Made by a program: the position numbers and the translations under genes
Shown: in pieces, positions 33,476 through 45,186 of the stretch
How the letters are laid out: the number at the start of each line of letters is the position of its first letter
Position numbering within the stretch: the first letter of the stretch is position 1
NCBI GenBank assembly: GCA_963971225.1
Contig: OZ020269.1
Location: 106,773,486 to 106,837,485 of the forward strand
DNA from: Melieria omissa
Lineage: Eukaryota > Arthropoda > Insecta > Diptera > Ulidiidae
DNA length: 64,000 nucleotides
Direction: 5' to 3'
The notes under the pieces: generated by a model
What the model saw: the letters and a program-made list of their open reading frames with translations, nothing else
The model's database searches: none
Told to the model about the DNA's origin: nothing

Positions 33476-34908
33476 CGCATTGTCCGGAAGTGACCTCTTC
33501 GATAGGCGGTTCGTTAGGGATACCAAGTTCAGACATTACACCACATTATGAAATATGGAAGTGACCTCTCCCTCGATAGACAATTCGTTAGGGATACCAA
33601 ATTCAGACAATACACCGCGTTGTCCGGAAGTGACCTCTCCCATCCATCCGCTAGGCGACTCGTTAGGGAGGGCAAGTTCAGCCAATACGCCACAATGTCT
33701 AGAAGTGACTTTTTGGACCCATTCGATAGGCGATTTAATAGTTACACATAAATCGCATTGTCTGGAAGTGACCTCTCCGACCCATCCGATAGGCGATTCG
33801 TTAGGGACACCAAATGGAAACAATACACCGGATTGTCTGAAAGAGACCTTTCCGTTCCAATATGCCGCATTGTTTAGAAGTGCCCTTTGGGATCCTTTCG
33901 ATAGGTGACTCGATAAGGACACCAAGTTCAGACCATCAACTGCATTGTCCGGAAGTGATCTTTCTGACCCATTCGATAGGCAATTCGGGATACTAAGTTT
34001 AGAGAGTAGACCGCATTGTCCGGAAGTGACCTCTCCGACCCATCTGATAGACGAATCGTTAGGGATACCAAGTTTAGACAATACACCGCATTGTCTGGAA
34101 GTGACCTCTCCGACCCATTCGATAGGCGATTCGTTAGGGATACCAAATTCAGACAATAAGTCGCATTGTCTTGCAGTGACCTCTCGGACCCATTTTATAG
34201 GCGATTCGTTAGGGATACCAAATTCAGACAATAAGCCGCATTGTTTGGAAGTGACCTCTTGAACCCATTCGATAAGCGATTCGTTAGGGATACCAAGTTG
34301 AGATAGTAAGCCACATTGTCTTGCAGTGACCTCTCGGACCCATTCGATAGGTGATTCGTTAGGGATACCAAGTTAAGAGAATACACCTCGTCGTATCCAT
34401 TCTCTATTGACCTCTTCGATTCATTGGATAGGTGATTTTTAAGGGGTAAAACGTTCAGAAAATACGTCCCATTGTCTGGCAGTGACCTCTCGGACCCATT
34501 CGATGAGAGATTCAATAGGGACACCAAACTCAGGCAATACCAAGTTTAGGCAACGCGTTGCATTGTTCGGAAGTCACCTTTCAGACCCAATACGCCGCAG
34601 TGCTTGGAAGTGCCCGTTCGGGTCCTTTCGATAGGTGATTCGATAAGAACACTAAGTTCAGACTATCAACTGCATTGTCTGGAAGTTACCTCTCCGACCC
34701 ATTCGATAGGCAATTCGTTAGGGATACTAAGTTTAACTAATACGCCGTATTGTCTGAAAGTAACCTCTCCGACTCTCGTTGTATCCATTTTCTATTGACC
34801 TCTCCGACCCATTCGACAGGCGATTCGTTAGGAATATCAAGTTCCAACAATACGCCGCATTGTCCGGAAGTGACTTCTCCGACCCATTCGATAGGCGACC
34901 CATTATTG
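33476..34908. repeat. 75-bp minisatellite, about 20 copies, inside the RT pseudogene
   Basis: The unit reads CATTGTCCGGAAGTGACCTC, then TCCGACCCATTCGATAGGCG, ATTCGTTAGGGATACCAAGT and TCAGACAATAC. The period is exactly 75 bp over the best stretch (copies near 34093, 34168, 34243 and 34318). Because 75 is divisible by three, 25-residue repeat frames stay open on both strands (up to 231 codons on the minus strand). A variant block (TATCCATT(C/T)TCTATTGACC) occurs twice (34390 and 34781), a sign of block duplication. On the + strand the unit reads SDLSDPFDRRF...KFRQYTALS, resembling the RT piece at 33305-33400 that lies on the opposite strand. Confidence 0.93.
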
Positions 34909-35031
34909 GGCCATCGAATGCTGCCTTGTAAACGATAAGAAGAGAGCATCGATGAGTATCGATTCGACTTTCATGGATCTAATCCAGGAATTGGCGTGTT
35001 GTGAATATCTGATCGATGGTGGACTTTCCAG

Positions 35032-37424
35032 TGTAAGGGTCCCATCAGCGCTTTAGTGAGTCTCTTCAATTTAATGAATATCTGGGCTGGAATAAAGAAA
35101 AAATACTTGAAATTAAACTTGAGAGAAACATAAAGACTTATGAATAACACGAAAGCAAAGACCCCACTCTGGTTAGTTGCTTGGTTTGGTGATGGTGTTT
35201 TGTGAGAATGTGGAGTGCAGCAATGGCTTCAGACATCTGAAGTTGATGCTTGTTGGCGGAATTGTGCGCATCGGCGTTGCCACATGTGCGTGGGGAAGAA
35301 TTTCAATTAGAAAGGTGGAGTCTCAAGTAGTTGAAAAAGACCGAAGGCAGCAATGATGAATGATGAATAGGTGGCATTGTGTGAGGGGGAAAGTGAATGA
35401 AATTGTAAAGAAATTTTAAAAATGTAAAGCTTACTGGAAATACTTTTTCACTGACAACAGCAACAAGCTATGGCAATAATCGGAGTTATTCAACTGTAGT
35501 CTATAAAAATCTTATCAGCTTTAGAGGCGCGTAGGAAAAACGATCAAAAAGAACTTAAGAAACACGATTAACACGATTGGTTTGGCAATTTTGCAAACTA
35601 TCTGTGTGCTTTTTTATTATTTTTTTATTATATTATTATAATAATTTTTTAATTTATATTTCTTTTTCAAGATTAAAGCTAAAAATATTTAAAAAAAAAT
35701 CAAACATTTCGTCGAATCGTTTCGATAAGGCAAAAGCACAGCCGTTGTGCCAACAGTAAAAAAAATGCCCCAAAAAAAGACGAAGTAAAAAAAGTGCCGT
35801 TCAAACATTTCACGCGCTGATAAGCTGATAAACAAAAAACAACAACAAATATATTTATGAAAACGCACAGAAACCCAGCGTGGAGCATGTCAGCAGGTCG
35901 TAGACAATTCAGATTGTCAGTTGTCATTAACACCCAGTCGCCAGTGTTGCTTGTTGTTGTTGTTGCTTTGACTCAGCGGCCCATTGCGGGGTGCGATGAA
36001 CATATTTTATGCTTCTTCTTGCTGCTGTCATTCTTTGCGTTGGTCTGTTTTTTTGTTTTTTAAATATTACTTTGAAAGTAATTAATATTAACGGCGCCCA
36101 CACACAAACACACACAAACGCACACACACACACGCACAGAAGATTATGGCTCATTAAATTTACAGATACTTGAAATGCGTTCGGTTCGTATTTGGGGGCC
36201 GCGCGTATTTTCTATGGTTTTCTTGGCTTTTTCCGCTCGTTAGGTTTTCACTGCGGCGCGCCGTCTCACTTATTTTGCTGGCGGCCGGTTGTTTATGCTT
36301 TCCTTTTCCGATAAGAATTGCAATGCTTACCAACTGTGCACCGGCTCCGAGTTGGCTTTGTCAACGCACCGAACAGCGCTGACCCCTTCGCCTTTGTTTG
36401 TACTTTGTGTGCGCCTGTGTGCGTGTGTGTGTGCGTTGGCATTGTTTGTTTATTTGTTGACTTTATGGCTCGACAAACAGCGCGTCGGTGGCGCAGCAAA
36501 TGTGAAAATGCGCCCAGAAAGCAACAGAACCGTATTGACTTGACGTCTTTTCGCTTTTGACGCCTCGTCATTGGGTTCAGCAAGGCTTTGTGTTGCTGTT
36601 TGTTGTTGTTTTTTTCAATTAATATTGTGTTCAAGTTTTGAGTAAAGTGCATTGGACCTGACAACACGGCACGGCGCAACGTGTTGTGTGCCGGAATTTT
36701 CGCGCCTTGCAACTAAATCCACACACCTTGCCGACCCTCGGCTGAACTTTTTCGTTGTTGTACGCGTCGTAATTGGCACCACAACCGACCGACCGACCGA
36801 CCAACCGTCGCCGTATCTACCCCTGCGGATCTTGCGCGTCGAGAGACGAAAAATGGTGGGCAGTCAGAGTCAACTGCACACGTCACATCGGTTATAACGC
36901 AACGCGTCCATACCTGCGACACACTTTAATAATACAACCGCAATAAATTTATGACAATTGCTTTTGGCACTTGTGATTTGCCACTCCACAAACAAAAAGA
37001 CAACAACAATTTTTGTTACAAAAAACCAGCAACAAAAATGCTGAGAAAAAAATGTAAATCGAAAAAGGAGATAAAAAGGCAAACGCAACAGGCCAACACG
37101 GCAACCCCAACAGAACAACGACAGTCGCACACCTATGATTATATAGAATCAACCACCGAAAACAACAACGAAAAGGGCGACTCACCGTTTGTCTGTCTGT
37201 CTGTGGGTCTTTTGAACCTGTGTACACGCCTGCCACATATGCTCAAATTTTTTTTGTTTTTGTGCGCGATCCTTGATAAACTCTGTGTCATTTAATTGCT
37301 GACTTGAACATTATATTAACAGCAACAACTACAACAATGGCAACAAAAAACGGAACAAGCATTTCGCTTTTGTTTTCATCAATTTGCTAACAACATAATA
37401 ATTATAATTTGTATGTTGTGCCGA
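35032..37424. other. Gene-free spacer
   Basis: AT-rich to about 35830, then mixed, with CA tracts near 36100-36135 and a GT tract at 36416-36434. Short overlapping open frames only. A (GACC)n run lies at 36787-36803. Confidence 0.6.
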
Positions 37425-39890
37425 GCTTAGAGGAAGCGGCTTGCCATGGCCAAGCGGCGCTTATCTGATAAACATGACAGAACAATGAAGGACACAATAA
37501 GCATGGCACGAAGGACACTGAAAAAAGAGAGAGAAAAGGGCTTTAAAGTGAGAGTGAGATTTAGAAGGACCGAGAAAGAGAGACAGATAGAGGGAGAGTG
37601 TTGGGGAGAGAGGGGAGATGAGAAAATGTAAGAGTTGCTATAAGAGATTAAATTATTAACAGCGGTTACTGTAGTTAAAGTAAGTTTCAGTTAGCGTTGA
37701 CTGATAGCCCAGTCAGTGCGCAGTCAAAGCAATGTCGAGCTGTCAGAAAGTCTTCACAGTTGTGGAAAACTGCAACACTGTGTTGGGCTTAGAGGAAGCG
37801 GCGTGATAAACGTGACAGAACAGTAGAGGACACATTAAGCATGACATAAAGGACACTGAAAAGACAGAGAGAGAAAGGGCTTTAAAGTGAGAGTGTGTTT
37901 CAGAAGGACAGAGAGAGAGATGGATGGAGGTATAGTAGTGGGGAGAGCGGTAGATGAGCAAACGTAGGAGTTGCTAAATAATAAACAGCGACTACTGTTG
38001 CTACAGTTGGTTTCGGTAAGCGCTGACTGATAGTCCAGTCAAAGCGCAGTGAAAGCAACTTCGAGCTTTTAGAAAGTCTTCCCAGTTGTGAAAAACTGCA
38101 GCACTGGTTTCTGTTGAATGAATGAATGAAGGACACAATAAGCATGGCATGGCATAAAGAATACTGAAAAGAGAGAGAGAAAAGGGGTCAAAAGTGAGAG
38201 CGAGATTCAGAAAGACATAGAGAGGGAAGAGATGAGCAAATGTAGGAGTTGCTATATGACACTAAATAATAAACGGTCACTACTATAGTTAAAGTTAGTT
38301 TCAGTTAGCGCTAACTGCTAGACCAGTAAGTACGCAGTGAAAGCAATTTCGAGCTGTTAGAAAGTTTTCATAGTTGGGGAAAACTGCAACACTGTTTGCT
38401 TTCGGCGTGATTAACATGACAGGACAATGAAGGACACAATAAGCATGGCATAAAGGACATTGTGAAAAGAGAGAAAGGGTTCAAAAGTGAGAGCGAGATT
38501 CAGAAGGCCATAGAGAGAGAGGCAGATGGAGGGAGAGTATTGAAGAGAGGGGAAGATGAGTAAATGTAGGAGTTGCTATAAGACTCTAAATAATAAGCAG
38601 TCACTACTGTAGTTAAAGTTAGTTTCAGTTAGTGCTGACTGCTAATCTAGTGAGTACATAGTACAGTACACAGTGAAAGCAATTTAAAACTGTTAATTTC
38701 AGTTAGAAGAGGGAGAAAGAAGGCAAAAAGGTTTAAAAGTGAGAGCGAATTTTAGAAGAACAGAGAGAGACAGATCGACGGAGAGTATTGAAGAGAGAGG
38801 AAGATGCTATAAGACACTTATTTATAAACAGCGACTATTATATAAAGTTAAAGTTGTAGTTAGCGCTGACTGCTAGACCAGTGAGTGCGCAGTGAAAGCA
38901 ATTTCGAGCTGTTAGAAAGTCTTCACAGTTGTGAAAACTGCAGCAGGACGATGAAGGACATAGTAAGCATGACATAAAGGACACTGGAAAGAGAGAGAAA
39001 GGGTTAAAAAGTGAGAGCGAGATTTAGAAAAACAGCGGGAGAGAAATGGATGGAGCGAGAGTATTGGAAAGAGTAGGAGTTGCTATGAGACATTAAATTA
39101 TTAATAGCGCCCATTCTAGATAAAGTTAGTTTCAGTTAGCACTGACTGCTAATCTAGTGAGTACACAGTGAAAGCAATTTAAAACTGTTAGAAATTCTTT
39201 ACAGTTGTGAAAAACTGCAACACTGTTTGCTGTCACTGCAATAACACTGTGTTGGGTTTAGAGAAAGCGGCGTGATAAAGGACACAATTAGACATAAAGG
39301 ACAGTGGAAGGAGCGGGAGAAGACTTAAATGAGAGCAAAATCCTGGGGCTCATTGATATAAAGGTAAAAAGAAGGGGGAGATGAGGAAATGTATAACTTT
39401 TATGAACAATAAGCAGCTCTGAATAAATTAGCAACTTCTGTCAAAATAGTTTAAGTTAGCGCTGACTGCTAGCCCAGTCAGTGTGCAGTGAAAGCAAATT
39501 CGAGCTGTCAAAAAGTCTTTGTAGTTGTAAAAACTGCAACACTATTTGCTGTAATTACAACAACACTGGGTTGGGCTTAGAGAAAGCAACGTCATAAAGA
39601 ACACAGTAAGCATGTCATAAAGGACATTGCAAAAAGCGGGAGAGGGCTTAAATGAGAGCGAGAGTCAAAAGCATATATTTATGAAGAGAGAGAGAGAGGG
39701 AGAGAAGGAGCTTATAAGAAGATATAATGAGCCACTGAATACTAAGCAGCAACTTCTGCATCCAAAATTAGTTGCAGTTAGCGCTAACTGATAGCACGCC
39801 AAGTGCAAAGTAATAACAGTTCCGAGTTGCTAGAAAGTTTTGACAGTTGCACAAATCTCCAACACTGTTTGCTGTTACTGCAACAACACT
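37425..39890. repeat. Satellite-like array, unit about 255-340 bp, eight copies
   Basis: The anchor GGACACAATAAGCATGGCAT followed by AAAGGACACTG recurs near 37490, 37828, 38129, 38429, 38954, 39270 and 39600, with one copy lacking it near 38700. Each unit also holds a GAGAGAGA-rich block, GTAGGAGTTGCTATAAGA, TTAGCGCTGACTGCTAG, CAGTGAAAGCAATTTCGAGC and GTTGTGAAAACTGCAACACT. Divergence between copies is moderate. No coding potential or known satellite name recognised. Confidence 0.93.
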
Positions 39891-40537
39891 GCAAAGCATC
39901 AAATTCAAAGCGGAAAAGACAAATTCTTAAAGTCATCAGCCGGCGCCTGACCCTGTCGGCAGTTTGTAGCGCCACTGCAGCGCATACAACATGGCAAAGA
40001 ATGACCGTAAGCCGTCGGTAAAACTCATCACACAAACACACAAACATATATATGTATTTTCATATATATATGTATGAGTCTACAACAAGGGGAATGGCAC
40101 TAACGCGTTGGCACTGTCTGCCGTTTCGTTGGCACGTAGTCGCTTTGCCTCTCTGATTCGGGTTAGGGGTGGAGTCGAAAAGTCACGCAATGCCCAACAT
40201 GCACACAGCAGCAGCAACAGCAGCAGCAGCTGTGTGATGCGCCGCCGAAGGAGGAGCGGAAACAACAGAGACCGCAAGAAAGGTGGGGTTTCGGCCGAAA
40301 GACTGGACTGGACTGTAAAAGAGAAGGCACGATTTTTTCGTTTTTTTGTAGAAGCGTACAAAGTGTGCAGTGGCTGGCTGACTGGTAGCGTGTGGAAAGG
40401 AAGCAACATTGAGGGCCAAGTCACATGTTATGGCGACGGCAGCGGGCATGTTGACGATGTTATGGAATCATATTTTTGAATGCTGAATATTATGTTCATA
40501 TTGCTGGAAAAGAGTTGTGAGTTTAATGCAAATTTTA
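39891..40537. other. Gene-free spacer
   Basis: Contains a short TATATATG palindrome near 40047-40073 and CAG runs at 40208-40230. Overlapping open frames of ~115-123 codons on both strands have no recognisable domain. Confidence 0.6.
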
Positions 40538-40862
40538 TGTCGGAGATACAACTCACAGAAATAAAGCCGGAAATGGACATGAAAAATGTTGACGAAAATG
40601 ATTGAAATTGTATGAAAAGGGACATAAAAGTTGAGGTGAAAATCATTGATTTTTTTGTTGTACTGAAGTTATGATTGATGTATCTTGACATAAGAAGCAA
40701 AAAACCTAAAGTTTCACATGAAAAAAAGTTTAGAAAAAAAGTTCAGACAGTTGGAATGGGAGATGTGATTATGGTTAGATGGAATGGGATTGGATTGGAT
40801 TGGATTTTTTGTCGGAGATACAACTCAAAGTAATAAAGCTGGAAATGGACATGAAGAATTGA
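40538..40862. repeat. Direct repeat pair, about 55 bp
   Basis: GTCGGAGATACAACTCA, then TAATAAAGC(T/C)GGAAATGG and ACATGAA, occurs at 40538-40590 and 40809-40860, on either side of unrelated sequence. Confidence 0.85.
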
Positions 40863-41025
40863 CAAAGATTGGATTGGATTGAATTGGATTGGATGGTTGG
40901 ATTGAATTGGATTGTATTGGATTGAATTGGATTGGATTGGATTGGATTGAATTGGATTGGATTGAATTGGATTGGATTAGATTGGATTGGATTGGATTGG
41001 ATTGGATTGGATTGGATGGTTGGAT
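40785..41025. repeat. (ATTGG)n pentanucleotide array
   Basis: Runs of GGATT with GAATT and GGATGGTT variants, densest at 40866-41022. It is interrupted at 40808-40860 by the direct repeat described above. Confidence 0.92.
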
Positions 41026-41029
41026 CGGG

Positions 41030-41970
41030 TTGTTGAAATTAAAGATGTGAGAATAGGAAAGGACAGAAATTTAAAGTCGAATAAGATAAGTTGAGGTCAC
41101 TGTCTTAAGCTCAGATTAAGTGCTAGAAGAGACACTTAGAGAAGCTTATCTTAATCTTAATCAATCTTAAAATCAAAGAAGGAGTAAGCAGAATCTTAAA
41201 TAAGTAAGAAGAGAGCATAGTTTTGAATAATTTTTTAAGGAGAGAAATTTGTTGCAAGAACGAAGAGAGAAATCTTTATTTTAATTTTTAACTGATTTTA
41301 ATGCCCTTTCGGTAGCCACTTTAAAGCTTTTCAATCTTGAAAATATGATCTTTAAGGGATTTAGTCTTTCTTAAAATTTCATTAAATTGTTTATTGAGAG
41401 GTTGAATTGATAGATAGAAGAATCTTGAAATCATTAAAAAGTTCTTCTCCATTTCAAATCTTGTAAAGAACTATCAACTTTCACTTTCGGGAACTTATGA
41501 TCGGGTCGTTGAAATGATAGATGTGATGGAAGTTAAATTTAAACTGATTTTTAAGGGATATTGAGGCAAGTTAAGGCGATTGTTTGAAGCTCAGACAAAT
41601 GGCCAGAAGGGACACTTAGGTTTCCTACAGTTTAAAGATTACATATTCAATTCGAAGTAGGAGTAAGTAGGGTTTAAATAAGTAGAAAACCTAATAATAT
41701 TTTAGAAAAATTAAACGTTGTGTTTATGAAGAGAGAAACCTCAAGAGTTGTCGAATTTTCATGGGTTTTCGATGATTATTTCAAGCATTTCAATTTTGAA
41801 ACTATGAATTGTCTTTCTTCAAGTTTCATGGAAAGTTACCAACTTTCATTTTTGGGAATTTACGTTCGAGCAGTTGAAATGAAAGATGTGAGAGCAATTG
41901 AATTGAAGTTGACATTTAAAGGAAAATGAGGCCAGTTGAGAGGCCTATCTGAGACCCAGACGAATAGCCA
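41030..41970. repeat. Degenerate tandem repeat, unit about 370-475 bp
   Basis: A block with GTTGAAAT(T/G)A(A/T)AGATGTGA, GAGGCAAGTT/GAGGCCAGTT, GAAGCTCAGA and AGAAGGGACACTTAG starts near 41027, 41505 and 41868. Confidence 0.7.
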
Positions 41971-42146
41971 GAAGGAACAAGAGTCGCTACAAGATAAGAG
42001 ATTAGATTAGAGATTCAAGTCATAGTTAGAGTAGTTAAGGTTAGGTTGAAGCGGCTATCATAGTAAAGTAAGAGAATGTAAGAGGTTAAATAAGTAGGGA
42101 AGGGAATGAGTTTTTAGAGAAAGGCTCATAATGAGGCGAGCAACCT

Positions 42147-42415
42147 TAGACTGTGTTTGATTTTTTAAGGTTCAGTTTAGCGATTTTCAGACGTTTTCAA
42201 GCACAATCATCTTCAAGCCGGGGTTTTCAAATACACTGGTTTGAAGAGAGAAACCTTAGACCTGGAATAAAGAGAGAGAGAAATCTTAAACTGTGTTTGA
42301 TTTCTAAGGTTCAGTTTGGTGATTTTCAAACATTTTCAAGCATATTCATCTTCAAGCCAGGGTTTTCAAATAGCCTTAACAAACCTGAAAGCGTCACTAT
42401 CTTCAATTATTTTCA
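42147..42415. repeat. Tandem duplication, unit about 140 bp
   Basis: AACTGTGTTTGATTT(C/T)...AAGGTTCAGTTT, then TTTTCAAGC, TTCATCTTCAAGCC and GGGGTTTTCAAATA, occurs twice in succession. A 142-codon open frame over it is a by-product. Confidence 0.85.
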
Positions 42416-43375
42416 GGCATTTCAATCTTCATATCAGGGGTTTCAAAAAGCCTGGTCTTTCCTTAAGTTCCCTGGCAACAACTACCAGCTAGAAACCTTT
42501 AAAAACTTTGCCAACCTCCTCTCTAAACAAACTTCAAAGTATTTCACTTTTCAGCCTTTGAAAACTTTTCAGACTTCCTAAACAAACTCAATGACTTCAC
42601 AATTTCATTAGACAACTCTGTCGCCCCCATTCGATGTAAAGCATCGAGTTCGCTAACACAGGTAGATCCCGTCCGTAGAGGCTTCTAATATCTACATTGT
42701 TGTTGCTGCTGTTTTAATTGCTATTCTCCAATGCAGCGCCCGAGGTATTGTACGCTGTCCGCGCCGTCTTTATGGGCTGTTGAATTCTGTTTCGCTGCAC
42801 AAGTGCCGCACACCATAAAACCGTTGCAGCCATTTCCTTTCGTTTATGTTGACTCTGGCGTTTACGATGCTTTGGTGGTGGCAATGTTTGTGTTGCATGT
42901 TTTATGAATGCGCTGCCAGGGGGTTGTGCCCAGCGGAGGACACACCCGTTTCGAGGGCGTTGCTACGCGTTATTCGCTGTGTGCACAGCCTCCCACATGA
43001 GCAGCCACGCAGAAACCATTCGCAGGGATTAGATTGGAAGCGGCGTTATGGCGGCGCATTTCGTCTCTTCTGTTTAGTGCATTAAAGTCACACTAGATGG
43101 CACCAGATGTGCTGAAATAACTTTGACTTTGACAGTCAAAGAAATGAAAGTGAAAGTAAAGTCAAGAAACTAAGTGGTGACATGAATTTGGTTGAAGTTT
43201 TTTGGGAAAGATTCGAGATCTCTTTGGGATAGTTATTGGGTTCAGTGATGGGGACAACGATAGGGATAAGGATAGACAGAGTGGTAGGCAGAGTATAATG
43301 TGAAGTGATGATAACGAGACAGGTAGATCCGTATGTATAAGGTAGGTAGGTCTGTAGGCAGTAGGGATGTCGGTA
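42416..43375. other. Gene-free spacer
   Basis: No gene or element ends recognised. Confidence 0.55.
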
Positions 43376-43379
43376 CGTT

Positions 43380-43850
43380 GGTAGACGTGTAGCTCCGAAG
43401 ACAGTTCACCGAGGTCTTAGATGTTCATTGTGATGCCACAATCATTCGTACCCAGATCTCCTACTCACAACACCAATTTGAGCTCCTGAGAAGGTAGATT
43501 GCAAATAGTCTTATAAAGAAAAAGAAGATACCTATATGAGTCCTTCTTCCCCTAAAGAATAAAGAGTATAGTAAAAAACATAGAACATGAAGTACATTTT
43601 GTGTCCCTTCCTCGTCCCTACAACTCCTGCAGAAGTCATTGGAAAGCAGTACCACTCTTCTTGCATGGGTTTTTATGGGACAGACCCATTAGAACACTAA
43701 TCATGGTCCTCAGCTGGTCAGTTTTTAGGGAGAGAAGTTCTCTAGAGTGACAGGGATTTAAAGACGTCCAAATTTAGAGTCCAGTGATTTTGGATTTTCC
43801 TTCAGCCCATCTAAAGTTAGTCGCTTGAATAAAGCATTAATAAATACAAA
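43380..43850. repeat. Dispersed repeat, copy 1
   Basis: This aligns loosely with 48960-49450 in the same orientation: shared order of TTGGAGCTCCT-like, AAGAAG.T.CTT.., AGAACCCTAATC.TGGT, TTTTTAG.GAG.GAAG.TCTCTAG and CTTCA.CCCATCT. It is probably part of a retrotransposon 3' region or another transposon; class unknown. Confidence 0.6.
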
Positions 43851-43857
43851 ACCTACA

Positions 43858-44005
43858 ATAGTGATAGAGATAAGGGTAGGGCCAGGGATAGTGAAAGGGT
43901 TAAAGGTAGTGCAAGGGATGGTGGAAGGGTTAAGCGTAGCGCTAGGGATAGTGGCGTGAATACGGGTAGTGTTAGGGTTAGGGTAGTGATAGCGATAAAT
44001 ATATA
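43858..44005. repeat. Degenerate AGGGATAGTG/GGGTTA repeats
   Basis: Short variants of AGGGATAGTGGAAGGGTTAA and AGGGTAGTG recur about eight times, including one GTTAGGGTTAGGGTAG stretch near 43970. They are too irregular and short to be telomeric. Confidence 0.75.
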
Positions 44006-44156
44006 TGTATGGGTATGGGTAGCATTATCATTATCAACAATGATAATGGTACGTATGAGATACAAATAGGATAGGTACCAGATAGAGATAGCGACAGGAG
44101 AGCATTACTTTGGTCTGATAGGGAAGGGTATCAGATTCAAAATTAAGGGTATCTCA

Positions 44157-44200
44157 ATGGACCCAACAGAATCTCCGAGTGGAGGTACATGTTGCACACA
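44157..44200 (+). repeat. Fragment shared with the array at 49480-49745
   Basis: AATGGACCCAACAGAATCTC and the 23 bases after it match the reverse complement of about 49543-49587 with only a few differences. It lies just upstream of an RNase H remnant. Confidence 0.82.
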
Positions 44201-44289
44201 CCCAAACCCTATCTGTAACCCACCCTAGTAAAATAGGGTGAGATAGAATGCGAAGAGATGTTTTTTAAGAGATAGACAAAGTTGTTATA

Positions 44290-45130
44290 GGATAGTACTA
44301 GTAGGACCTTACGTTCACTCTGTATTTTGAAGGTTTACCAAGCAGAGATACTGGGACTGATGCATGCATTAGCATTGAACCTAATTGAGAGTCAGGTGTT
44401 GAATAAGGCCATAATTATCGCGTTTGACGTTAGGGGTGTGCATACAGCAGCCGACAATAATCTCTAAACTGGCTCTTGAATGTGTTCAAACACTCAACAG
44501 ATGAGCCTGTGGTAACAATGTAACTCTGATATGGGTCAGAGGACCTTTTTTACAGCTCCAAATAAGCTGCTGATGGTGGTGATGGTATAGCTAAGAAAGG
44601 GGTCCGAGCAAGATATCCGTGTATCCCAGCAAACATTTGAACCAAGGAATTCGTGAGTCTGGGGCCTGGGCGACGTTGCGTGAGTGCACTGTGATAGTTG
44701 CACAGGGTGAGATGACCACTGAAGGCAGTCCAACGGGAAGCGATACCTTAAGAGTTTTTACTTTTGATTGGGGACTCTTGGATGACTGACTGCTTTGATA
44801 AAAGCGTAGGGTAACTTCAGAACGTACTTGGCACGTTTAAGCCCTGTCGATGGAGTTACCTGTGAACGGTCCTTAGAATATGGTAAGACATTTGTTAGTG
44901 CTAAAGCTTGTCTTTGATGTCACCTGTAGACTGTGTTTCGAAGATGACAAGACATCCACGCACATGGGGTGCGAGTATCTAGTTTAGCTTTATAACAGGG
45001 AAGGAGCTACGAACTATTAGTAATAGAAACCTACTAGAGATAACGCATGACATAATGTTTGCTAGGGAGGTCGATGATCCTGGCAGTTCTCCGGCTGATC
45101 CGGTAGAAACTTCATTGGTAGATAAGAGAC
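44290..45130 (+). pseudogene. Decayed non-LTR RNase H and Cys/His knuckle
   Basis: The + strand at 44339-44450 reads QAEILGLMHALALNLIESQV, then IIIAFDVRGVHTAAD: the conserved Glu (44345) and the second-Asp motif of RNase H. Near 44485-44560 it reads CVQTLNR, stop, ACGNNVTLIWVRGP, the segment before the catalytic His, now lost. Near 44920-44965, TCRLCFEDDKTSTHMGCEY is the post-RNase H knuckle. Stops and frameshifts are scattered throughout, so this is an old dead copy. RNase H places it in a LOA/R1/I-type clade; it differs clearly from the 28.5-kb family. It ends near a long (AGAGT)n array. Confidence 0.75.
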
Positions 45131-45186
45131 CCACTAGTTATGTGGTACGCTTCGGCATATCCTCGTACAGGAGGTGGTTTTTAGGC

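Larger units (their letters stand above)
32660..35031 (-). pseudogene. Broken non-LTR reverse transcriptase gene split by a tandem array
   Basis: Read from high to low coordinates, the minus strand gives three collinear pieces of one RT domain. Piece A (35031-34908): GKSTIDQIFTTRQFLD, a stop, then a VYKAAFDG palm motif. Piece B (about 33470-33305): LNIPAKL in one frame, then ATLSNIPKSVRVG and LFDPFDTVRCSRQGNLLS (motif-B region) in another. Piece C (about 33015-32690): FARIERESAEMRLVVNKTKT, then YTFEVVKEFFNLGS, SRNDVSLEIKQRITLVYRCY and DRQLSN, the thumb region. These match the RT family common in arthropod genomes as stand-alone 'RNA-directed DNA polymerase' proteins (family knowledge; clade uncertain, RTE- or CR1-like). 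A 1.4-kb minisatellite separates A from B. Unrelated sequence (33060-33300) replaces the expected YADD-bearing stretch between B and C. Stops and frameshifts make it non-functional. Confidence 0.8.

Noticed and set aside
33536..34231. 231-codon minus-strand frame with 25-residue repeats as a possible repeat protein
   Set aside because: Frames are open on both strands because the unit is 75 bp. There is no start context, and flanking sequence is a dead RT. Kept only as a minisatellite.
33476..34908. Possible CRISPR array
   Set aside because: Units are contiguous and diverged throughout, with no constant-repeat/variable-spacer pattern, and the context is eukaryotic.
40080..40480. Overlapping ~114-123-codon frames on both strands
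   Set aside because: Composition-driven (CAG and GAGGA runs); no domain.
43965..43985. GTTAGGGTTAGGGTAG as telomeric sequence
   Set aside because: Only two to three imperfect units inside a degenerate AGGGATAGTG repeat.
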